Source: Methanobacteriota archaeon
Lineage (GTDB): Archaea > Thermoplasmatota > Poseidoniia > Poseidoniales > Poseidoniaceae
NCBI GenBank assembly: GCA_002697705.1
Contig: NZXL01000065.1
Coordinates: forward strand, 10,019-18,057
DNA length: 8,039 nucleotides
Reading direction: 5' to 3'
Shown here one piece after another: positions 1 through 5,206 of the stretch; positions within the stretch are counted from its first letter, which is position 1, and every line of letters begins with the position of its first letter. A program made the translations under genes and the position numbers. A model generated the notes under the pieces. It saw only the letters and a program-made list of their open reading frames with translations. It made no database searches and was not told the DNA's origin.

Positions 1-711
1 ATTGGAATAGGGCAACTTATCCACGCAATTAGAAGAAATATGGACATGGTCTACATTATTGAAAACAATGGCGTATATGGTTTGACAAAGGGGCAATATT
101 CTGCTACTGCTGATATCGGTTCTAAGAAAAAGAAAGGTCCAATCAATAAGACACAACCTATTGATTTATGCGCTTTAGCAATCAACCTTGGATGTACTTT
201 CGTTGCCCGTTCTTTCTCTGGTTCGAAGAAACAATTAAACTCGCTACTAAAGGCCGCTATGTCTCACAAAGGTTTTGCTCTTATTGACGTAATTAGCCCA
301 TGTGTAACTTTCAATAATAATGATGAATCTATGAAATCATATGGATATGTCAAGGAAAATGAAATTACACTACATATGACTGATTACATACCTCATTTCA
401 ATCCAATCACTGAAGTCGAAGTTCCTGAAGGACACTATAGAGACATCACGTTGCATGACGGCTCCACAATAAGATTGGAAACTATTTCAGAAGAGCATGA
501 CCCTGCAAATGCAGTAGCGGCTCTAACCGCACTTCACAATGCAGAAGAAGATGCAAAGCACGTCACCGGTCTATTGTACTTTGACAATACTAAAGCATCA
601 CTTGCTGAAGACATGGGATTGGTTGAAGAACCTCTTATCGATGTTGCTGATGAAAATCTAAGGCCGAGCAAAAGCGTACTTGATGAAATAAACTCTGCAT
701 TTATGGGATAA
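1..711 (+). CDS. korB: 2-oxoacid:ferredoxin oxidoreductase, beta subunit (KorB type), 5'-truncated
   Basis: This is the thiamine-diphosphate-binding beta subunit of a cytoplasmic enzyme that oxidatively decarboxylates a 2-oxoacid (2-oxoglutarate or pyruvate) with CoA and ferredoxin to give acyl-CoA. The reading frame is open from base 1, so the first Met codon at 40 is internal: residues IGIGQLIHAIRRN precede it. The segment ENNGVYGLTKGQ (bases 61-96) is the C-terminal part of the ThDP/Mg site. The YGLTKGQ form is typical of the KorB branch and unlike the shorter PorB form. It is followed by the family's Gly/Lys-rich loop and by FALIDVISPCVTFNN (bases 274-318), a conserved C-core stretch. The N-terminal third, including the first ThDP motif and any cluster cysteines, lies outside the window. 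The alpha subunit usually sits directly upstream. Substrate specificity cannot be read from this fragment. Family certain; the korB subtype is likely. Confidence 0.92.
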   Translation: MGIGQLIHAIRRNMDMVYIIENNGVYGLTKGQYSATADIGSKKKKGPINKTQPIDLCALAINLGCTFVARSFSGSKKQLNSLLKAAMSHKGFALIDVISPCVTFNNNDESMKSYGYVKENEITLHMTDYIPHFNPITEVEVPEGHYRDITLHDGSTIRLETISEEHDPANAVAALTALHNAEEDAKHVTGLLYFDNTKASLAEDMGLVEEPLIDVADENLRPSKSVLDEINSAFMG

Positions 712-714
712 TCA

Positions 715-727
715 GGGTTTTTTACCC
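715..727 (+). terminator. Short hairpin with T6 loop after korB
   Basis: Three bases after the korB stop codon, GGGT and ACCC can pair around a loop of T residues, and the sequence carries six consecutive T. Archaeal RNA polymerase pauses and terminates at short T tracts, so this is a reasonable termination site. The 4-bp stem is weak and no second T tract follows, so read-through into the next gene is possible. Confidence 0.35.
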
Positions 728-737
728 AATGTCCAAT

Positions 738-744
738 AAAGGAG
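738..744 (+). promoter_or_regulatory. Shine-Dalgarno-like AAAGGAG, badly spaced for the annotated start
   Basis: AAAGGAG is a strong anti-16S match, but the first usable ATG is at 763, 18 nt downstream. A TTG at 751 sits at the ideal 6-nt spacing but opens only a two-codon frame (TTG AAT TAG) in the same phase as the gene. Translation may instead begin on a leaderless or short-leader transcript: AATAAA at 735-740 lies where a weak TATA box would have to be. Confidence 0.4.
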
Positions 745-762
745 TAACGATTGAATTAGTTC

Positions 763-1728
763 ATGGAGCCGGCTATTTTAGCCATTCTTAGCGTGGTTGC
801 AGGCAGTATATCTGTAGTCACATATCGCTTCATTAAACGTCGAAATCAAAGATTACTCCGTGAGGCATTAAGGAAAAAATATGCGCCGGACTTACCGGAG
901 TTGAAAAATCATGAAACAACAACTATTGTTCACTCTGAAACTGAAAAAATTGATGATGATGATAACCAGGACGAAATCCCCCCAGTTGTTCGAACTAAGC
1001 AAATTGAAGAATTGGCTGAAAAGGACTACAATGAGTGGGAAACTCGCGACGATTCAAGAAATGAAAACATCGTAGAACTTAGATTAATTCTAGAAGAATT
1101 ACTTGATGAAATGCCGCCAAGTGATGAGGAATTCGATGATGAGGAACGAATAATGGAACTCGAAGTTAGAGAGACTTGGATTGAAGAAAATGATGAAGAG
1201 TTGGAAGAGCACGCTACATTTGTAGAAAGAGAAAATGTTGGTTCTGGAATAATTGTAGAAGATTCCCCTCCAGAAAACGATGACTTAGAACAACGTCTTG
1301 AACGGGAAGGTGGAAAGAGTGGTTCAGTACAAGTTTCTCTAGCATGGGATGATTACAACGATCTCGACTTACACCTTTTCTGCCCATCAGGAGAAAGAAT
1401 TTATTTCAATAATAGAAATAGTGAATGTGGTGGAGAATTAGATGTTGATATGAATGTAAAGCCGGTTAGTAAAACTCCAGTAGAAAATGTAGTTTGGACA
1501 TCTGAACCACCAAAGGGCTCTTACAAAGTTGGAGTTCACTTCTACAAACATCATAGAAAGAGAAAGACAAAGAAATCTTGTAAATTTAGACTAAGGGTTT
1601 CTCTGTACGGTAAGATCCAAGAATATTCGGGAGTAATAAAGTATGGAAAGGCAATGCAAATGGTAACTGGTTTCACGATTGGCAATCAAGATGAACTTTC
1701 TAAGAAATACCAAAATCACGAATTATGA
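763..1728 (+). CDS. Membrane-anchored protein with acidic linker and DUF2135 (YfaP-like) domain
   Basis: The protein has 321 residues in three zones. Residues about 4-24 are a hydrophobic segment followed by KRRNQR, an N-terminal anchor. The positive flank after it suggests the N-terminus faces out and the rest is cytoplasmic, unless the anchor acts as a cleaved signal. Residues about 50-185 form a very acidic, low-complexity linker rich in Glu and Asp. Residues about 187-305 match the DUF2135/YfaP pattern: VSLAWDDYNDLDLHLFCPSG (W195, N199, D202, H204), then NNRNSECGGELDVDMN and ENVVWTSEPPKGSYKVGVHFY. This beta-sandwich family is of unknown biochemical role; in other prokaryotes it is found fused to extracellular and von Willebrand A-type proteins. 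The ATG at 763 was chosen because an in-frame TAG lies at 757. The AAAGGAG at 738-744 is 18 nt away, farther than usual. The stop codon is 3 nt from the 3' end of the tRNA gene on the other strand. Confidence 0.85.
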   Translation: MEPAILAILSVVAGSISVVTYRFIKRRNQRLLREALRKKYAPDLPELKNHETTTIVHSETEKIDDDDNQDEIPPVVRTKQIEELAEKDYNEWETRDDSRNENIVELRLILEELLDEMPPSDEEFDDEERIMELEVRETWIEENDEELEEHATFVERENVGSGIIVEDSPPENDDLEQRLEREGGKSGSVQVSLAWDDYNDLDLHLFCPSGERIYFNNRNSECGGELDVDMNVKPVSKTPVENVVWTSEPPKGSYKVGVHFYKHHRKRKTKKSCKFRLRVSLYGKIQEYSGVIKYGKAMQMVTGFTIGNQDELSKKYQNHEL

Positions 1729-1731
1729 AGG

Positions 1732-1804
1732 TAGTCCCTCTCGGATTTGAACCGAGGTCGGGGGAACCAGAATCCTCCATGATGGACCGCTACACTAAGG
1801 GACT
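1732..1804 (-). tRNA. tRNA-Gln (anticodon CTG)
   Basis: On the minus strand the 73 nt fold as a tRNA. The acceptor stem is AGTCCCT/AGGGACT with discriminator A at 1732. The D arm is short: GTGT faces TCAT with a T-T apposition at 13-22. The T arm is CTCGG-TTCAAAT-CCGAG. The anticodon loop TTCTGGT places CTG at 1770-1768, which reads the Gln codon CAG. AGTCCC acceptor ends and TTCTGG loops are typical of archaeal tRNA-Gln. CCA is not encoded (the next bases are CCT), as is common in archaea. No intron is seen. The anticodon stem GAGGA/TCCCC contains one A-C mismatch (28-42). The competing frame with anticodon TCT (Arg) gives a worse stem with one mismatch and two G-U pairs, so Gln is preferred. 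Confidence 0.87.
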
Positions 1805-1833
1805 ATGCCCCCCGCTCGAGCATCTTGTTCTTC

Positions 1834-1848
1834 AAATAAACGGTTTTT
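1834..1848 (-). promoter_or_regulatory. Putative promoter of tRNA-Gln (BRE plus TATA)
   Basis: Read on the minus strand, this is AAAAACCG followed by TTTATTTG, a purine-rich BRE and a TATA-like box. The box centre is about 34 nt from the tRNA 5' end, so transcription would start some 8 nt before the mature tRNA and need 5' trimming by RNase P. It shares an 89-nt intergenic region with the promoter of the divergent lipoprotein gene. Confidence 0.45.
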
Positions 1849-1863
1849 TCATCTATAGAGTAA

Positions 1864-1871
1864 TTTATATG
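1864..1871 (+). promoter_or_regulatory. TATA box for a leaderless lipoprotein transcript
   Basis: TTTATATG spans -30 to -23 relative to the ATG at 1894, the position archaeal TATA boxes occupy relative to the transcription start. The transcript would therefore begin at or next to the ATG, without a leader. No Shine-Dalgarno sequence precedes the gene. This supports ATG 1894 over the in-frame GTG at 1882, which would lie upstream of the predicted transcript start. Confidence 0.55.
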
Positions 1872-1893
1872 CTAAGGCATAGTGTGTGATAAC

Positions 1894-4812
1894 ATGAACA
1901 AGAAGTTTGCTATAGTAATGGCACTTTTCATGACCCTCGCTGGTTGTACGGAAAGTATTGAAGACGAAATAAAAGATATGATTGTCATACCTGGATGTGA
2001 CGATAGTACCGCATTTAATTATGATGAAAATGCGACTAACTCAGATGCATGTTTGACTGAACTTGGACTTGAGCAAGCTATCATGGATTTTATGACTACA
2101 ATAGAACAATTCCCTAAGGACGCTAGTAGTTCGATGGGAATGACTGTTATTAGTACAAGTTCTGATGGAATGTCAGCAAGTACTGAAATGGTGTTCACCC
2201 CTAATGGAGCTGCTATATTCACTTCAATGAGTGGCGAAATGGATATTGGAGGCATGATGATGCCTCTAAGTTTCATGTCGGAACAAACTGTCATTCCTAA
2301 CCCTGATGGAACAGATACTACTGTTATCCACATGGTATACAATGATGAAACCCAAGAATTCACTATGGATAACGCAGTACCTTGGAGCGTTGTTGTTGCT
2401 GATATGATGGCTGATGATGACGACGATCATGATGATGACATGGACGGCGACCACGGTGATGATGACCATGGAGATGAGATGGTTTGTTATGACATGAGTA
2501 CACACACAGTTGATGACTCTTATGATAATCAAGCAGACTGTGAATCTGCTGGACTAATGTGGACTGCTGCAAGCGGTGGCCCTGGCGGGCATGATGACCA
2601 CGGTGATGATGACATGGGCGGAGACATGGACATGAGTGCACCTGAATCACCAGATGCTGACGAAATTTTAGATGGTTTTGATGTTACAAATTCAACCTAT
2701 GCTATGAGTCTATCAACTACATCGGGATACTCATTCACTGCTTCTATGGAAGAGACCTACTATGACGAAGATGGTAATGAATCCACCATGACATCCACTT
2801 TTACATTTGTATTGGATTCAACATTCAAAGTAACTTCCATTTCAGCAACTAATGACATGGAATCAATGACTGTTACATTATTATCCGATGCAGAAATTGC
2901 AGGATACTTTGGAGATGATTGGAGCCCTCTACCTACTGAAGCCCTACCATTCTCGGTTATGCCAATGGACGGAGGACATGACGACCATGATGATGATGGA
3001 GATCACGGTGATCATGGAGACCACGGCGACCACGATGATGATGGAGACCACGGCGACCATGGAGACCACGGCGACCACGATGATGATGGAGACCACGGCG
3101 ACCATGGAGATGACCACGGAGATGAGATGGTTTGTTATGACATGAGCACACACACAGTTGATGACTCTTATGATAATCAAGCAGACTGTGAAGCTGCTGG
3201 ACTAATGTGGACTGCTGCAAGCGGTGGCTCTGGTGGCCATGATGGCCACAGTGATGATGACATGCCTTCTGAAGGAGATATGTTTGAAATGGGTGACGTA
3301 AATGATGATGGTTTCATTAATATGAGCGAAATGGAAGATTTATTCTCTGGCGACCATGATGACCATGACGACGATACTGAACCTCCAACACCAGAAGAAG
3401 CAATGGAAAATGATACCGATAGTTCCGGAGGAATCAGTTGGTCTGAATTCTATGATGCATGGGAAGTGTCAAACGCTGAAGATGTTGCAGATGGTGAAGA
3501 AAACATGTCGATGGTAGATGACCCTGTTTTGGAATCTGACTTACATCAAGCATTCAATGACTCTGACATTGATGGTGACGGAGAACTAAATCTAACTGAA
3601 CTTCAAACATTCATTGATGAATTAGAACACATGTTCGGTAGCGATGATGATGACCATGACGAAAGAACCTTCCACTGTAGTTCTACTATTGGTGGAACTC
3701 CTGACACAGAAATTCCATTCTCTCAAGTAAACGACGGTACAGAAGATTGTGGCGATGGTTCTGATGAACCTCAAGACACTGACGGCGATGGTACTGTAGA
3801 CAATTGGTTTGACTGCATGGATGGTTCAACTGTCTCTATGGAACTGGTTAATGATGGAAATGATGACTGCCCATATGGTGACGATGAAATTCATCACGAT
3901 GATGATGGTGACATGGCAGGCATAATGATGTACTTCAATGCCTCAGATGCTGACGGCGATGGCGTATTATCTGCTGATGAATTTACTACATTCTACAATA
4001 ATATCAACAGTGATAGCCCGTCTCCTGAAATGCTATTCAGTATGATTGATTCTGATGGCGATGGAATGATTACTGCTAGTGAATATAGCGATTGGACTAA
4101 CGAATCAACTGGTGTTTCAGAACCAATGTCAGAGGATGATTGGAATGATTTTGTAACTATGTTCAATTATATGGATGCTAATTCAGATGGTGGAATGGAT
4201 CTAGAAGAATTCTCTGCTTTGATGGGTTCAATGGATGATGATGACCACGACGGACACGGAGATGGTGGACATGACGACGATGATGATGACCACGATGGAC
4301 ACGGAGATGGCGGACATGACGACGATGATGACGACCATGACGGACACGACCACGGTGACCACGCTGGCCACATGCATGGACCTCTAGACTGGATAATTGT
4401 TGAAGCAGATATGAGTATGCCTCCTATCGCTGGTGACCTTTCAAACTACTATGCAGTTCTATCAAAGTGTACTATACCAGATGATGACTCTGATGATGGC
4501 GATATGATGATGGACATGGGAGGAGCACCTGAGATGGATTGTGGTCCAGACATTGTCTTCACTACTCTATCTAGCGCTAACGACCCGAATGCAATCTTCT
4601 TCCATGACACTGATAGTTCAGGAACTTTGACATCTGGCGACATGATTCATGTGAATGAAAGTGTTACCAGTGAAGAATGGACTCATGTTCGTTTGTATTC
4701 TGCTTCTGCTGATGCTTACAGCGATGAAAATCCAATGATGGCGCCAGGTTTCACTGGAGTTATTGGAATGATTGCTCTTCTTGGAGCTGCATTGCTTACT
4801 CGCAGAGATTGA
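1894..4812 (+). CDS. Secreted Asp/His/Met-rich EF-hand lipoprotein with LDLa-like repeats and PGF-CTERM-like end
   Basis: The product has 972 residues from ATG 1894. MNKKF plus a hydrophobic core ends in the lipobox LAGC, so Cys18 is the predicted lipidated residue on the outer face of the membrane. Cys35-Asp-Asp-Ser-Thr-Ala-Phe-Asn-Tyr begins a small cysteine motif seen in many marine secreted proteins. His/Asp runs start near 174; near-identical cysteine modules start at 198 and 414 (VCYDMSTHTVDDSYDNQADC). Canonical 12-residue EF-hand loops begin at 468, 507, 558, 685, 719, 761 and 905, with a degenerate one at 628. LDLa-like pairs (VNDGTEDCGDGSDE type) span 595-625 and 641-665. A second His/Asp array lies near 781-818. 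The C-terminus at 951 reads PGFTGVIGMIALLGAALL then TRRD, a PGF-CTERM-type signal for archaeosortase. The EF loops suggest calcium binding and the His/Asp arrays transition-metal binding, both by inference. No enzymatic domain is recognised. Confidence 0.88.
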   Translation: MNKKFAIVMALFMTLAGCTESIEDEIKDMIVIPGCDDSTAFNYDENATNSDACLTELGLEQAIMDFMTTIEQFPKDASSSMGMTVISTSSDGMSASTEMVFTPNGAAIFTSMSGEMDIGGMMMPLSFMSEQTVIPNPDGTDTTVIHMVYNDETQEFTMDNAVPWSVVVADMMADDDDDHDDDMDGDHGDDDHGDEMVCYDMSTHTVDDSYDNQADCESAGLMWTAASGGPGGHDDHGDDDMGGDMDMSAPESPDADEILDGFDVTNSTYAMSLSTTSGYSFTASMEETYYDEDGNESTMTSTFTFVLDSTFKVTSISATNDMESMTVTLLSDAEIAGYFGDDWSPLPTEALPFSVMPMDGGHDDHDDDGDHGDHGDHGDHDDDGDHGDHGDHGDHDDDGDHGDHGDDHGDEMVCYDMSTHTVDDSYDNQADCEAAGLMWTAASGGSGGHDGHSDDDMPSEGDMFEMGDVNDDGFINMSEMEDLFSGDHDDHDDDTEPPTPEEAMENDTDSSGGISWSEFYDAWEVSNAEDVADGEENMSMVDDPVLESDLHQAFNDSDIDGDGELNLTELQTFIDELEHMFGSDDDDHDERTFHCSSTIGGTPDTEIPFSQVNDGTEDCGDGSDEPQDTDGDGTVDNWFDCMDGSTVSMELVNDGNDDCPYGDDEIHHDDDGDMAGIMMYFNASDADGDGVLSADEFTTFYNNINSDSPSPEMLFSMIDSDGDGMITASEYSDWTNESTGVSEPMSEDDWNDFVTMFNYMDANSDGGMDLEEFSALMGSMDDDDHDGHGDGGHDDDDDDHDGHGDGGHDDDDDDHDGHDHGDHAGHMHGPLDWIIVEADMSMPPIAGDLSNYYAVLSKCTIPDDDSDDGDMMMDMGGAPEMDCGPDIVFTTLSSANDPNAIFFHDTDSSGTLTSGDMIHVNESVTSEEWTHVRLYSASADAYSDENPMMAPGFTGVIGMIALLGAALLTRRD
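2461..2616 (+). repeat. Internal direct duplication, copy 1 (cysteine module)
   Basis: This 156-bp segment recurs 648 bp downstream at 3109-3264 in the same reading frame. The first 120 bp differ at only 3 positions and the last 36 bp at 5. It encodes the module VCYDMSTHTVDDSYDNQADC...GLMWT plus flanking His/Asp residues. The two cysteines of each module could form an intramodule disulfide. Confidence 0.9.
2986..3120 (+). repeat. 45-bp tandem repeat, three units, His/Asp/Gly coding
   Basis: Units begin at 2986, 3031 and 3076, each opening with CAY-GAT-GAT-GAT-GGA and encoding a 15-residue HDDDGDHGDHGDHGD pattern. Unit 3 diverges in its last five codons, where it runs into copy 2 of the cysteine module. 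The regular His spacing could form a multidentate metal-binding strip. Confidence 0.9.
3109..3264 (+). repeat. Internal direct duplication, copy 2 (cysteine module)
   Basis: Second copy of the segment at 2461-2616. The only amino-acid change in the first 40 codons is Ser to Ala in the CESAG/CEAAG stretch; the other two differences there are synonymous. Such high nucleotide identity points to a recent duplication or to ongoing gene conversion. Confidence 0.9.
4234..4347 (+). repeat. Second 45-bp tandem repeat, 2.5 units, Asp/His/Gly coding
   Basis: Units start at 4234, 4279 and 4324 with GAY-GAY-GAY-GAC-CAY-GAY-GGA-CAC and encode DDDDHDGHGDGGHDD-type blocks; the third unit is partial and passes into HDHGDHAGHMHG. 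The period equals that of the array at 2986-3120, but the unit sequence differs. Confidence 0.9.
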
Positions 4813-4831
4813 GTTTTACTCAACGAAAGGT

Positions 4832-4850
4832 TCACCATCTTAGATGGTGA
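4832..4850. terminator. Hairpin between convergent genes
   Basis: TCACCATC and GATGGTGA form a perfect 8-bp stem around the loop TTA. The hairpin lies 19 nt past the lipoprotein stop, and its loop is the stop codon (TAA) of the minus-strand gene. It could act on both convergent transcripts. There is no following T tract, so a role in termination or 3'-end stability is only a suggestion. Confidence 0.35.
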
Positions 4851-5034
4851 CAAAGCGGAATAGGACCTTTGATACTGCGCTTAGCATTAGGATGATCATA
4901 AAAGATCCTAATGCCCATTTGGCCCAAGGCCTATCAGGCTTTGTTGGTGGCCATGGGTCAAAGCCTAAGCGTTCTGCCTCGTCTACTAAGGCAGCGAGTT
5001 CAGCTAATTCCTCCTCGATACTCTGAGCCACCAT
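4840..5034 (-). CDS. Small single-pass membrane protein, unknown function
   Basis: The product has 64 residues. Residues 4-22 form an acidic, Ala/Glu/Leu-rich stretch likely to be helical. A Pro/Trp-rich hinge DPWPPTKPDRPW lies at 26-37, and residues 40-59 are a hydrophobic membrane segment (WALGSFMIILMLSAVSKVLF). The short tail is RFVTI. A frame on the opposite strand covers almost the same bases (4844-5026), but its product is low-complexity Ser/Lys/Ala without domain-like features. The minus frame, with its coherent membrane helix, is the better gene call. The start at 5034 is the only ATG before the helix. It has no clear Shine-Dalgarno; AT-rich TATA-like stretches lie at 5051-5062 and 5081-5090. 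No family is recognised. Confidence 0.6.
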   Translation of the reverse strand: MVAQSIEEELAELAALVDEAERLGFDPWPPTKPDRPWAKWALGSFMIILMLSAVSKVLFRFVTI

Positions 5035-5206
5035 AACAAGACCGATAAGGCCGTAATAATTGAATAATTGGTAAATTAACGTATAATTAAATTAGTTCCA
5101 TACTGAACACTCAACCAACAAGTCCTCGGTTGGTCATATGCCCAAAACCTTCCGCTTTGAGAAGATTTACAGAAGTCAAACTCACAAGAGTGGCACTATT
5201 TTTGAG
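5035..5206. other. AT-rich intergenic region with hairpin and direct repeat
   Basis: This 172-nt spacer holds three features. The first is a TATA-like AT-rich block at 5051-5095 that probably serves the small membrane protein on the minus strand. The second is an inverted repeat ACCAAC/GTTGGT at 5114-5119 and 5129-5134 with a 9-nt loop. The third is the 13-bp direct repeat at 5179-5191. No convincing gene is seen on either strand. Confidence 0.6.
5179..5191 (+). repeat. 13-bp direct repeat flanking the HTH/coiled-coil/HNH operon, left copy
   Basis: AACTCACAAGAGT is identical to 7925-7937. This copy lies 15 nt past the HNH gene's stop codon. The sequence contains its own small dyad, ACTC-ACAA-GAGT. 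It could be an att core or insertion duplication; see the findings. Confidence 0.6.

Noticed and set aside
1882..1893. GTG at 1882 as start of the lipoprotein gene.
   Set aside because: It adds four residues (Met-Cys-Asp-Asn) before a normal signal peptide, and the TATA box position predicts the transcript to begin near 1894.
2019..3220. Several open frames antisense or out of frame to the lipoprotein gene (minus 2019-2363, 2266-2532, 2363-2650, 2944-3220; plus 2888-3145).
   Set aside because: They arise from the GAT/GAC/CAT-rich repeats. Their products are His/Arg or Ile/Val low-complexity strings with no start signals, and the sense frame has a coherent signal peptide, domains and C-terminal signal.
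2986..4347. CRISPR-like regular repeats of 45-bp period.
   Set aside because: Repeats are directly tandem with no spacers, are in frame, and encode a protein.
4167..4643. Minus-strand frames at 4167-4373 (Ser/Trp/Pro repeats) and 4449-4643.
   Set aside because: They are shadows of the Asp/His array and the adjacent coding sequence, with no start signals and no domain-like features.
4844..5026. Plus-strand frame of 60 codons opposite the small membrane protein.
   Set aside because: The product is Ser/Ala/Lys low complexity, while the opposite frame encodes a well-formed membrane helix.
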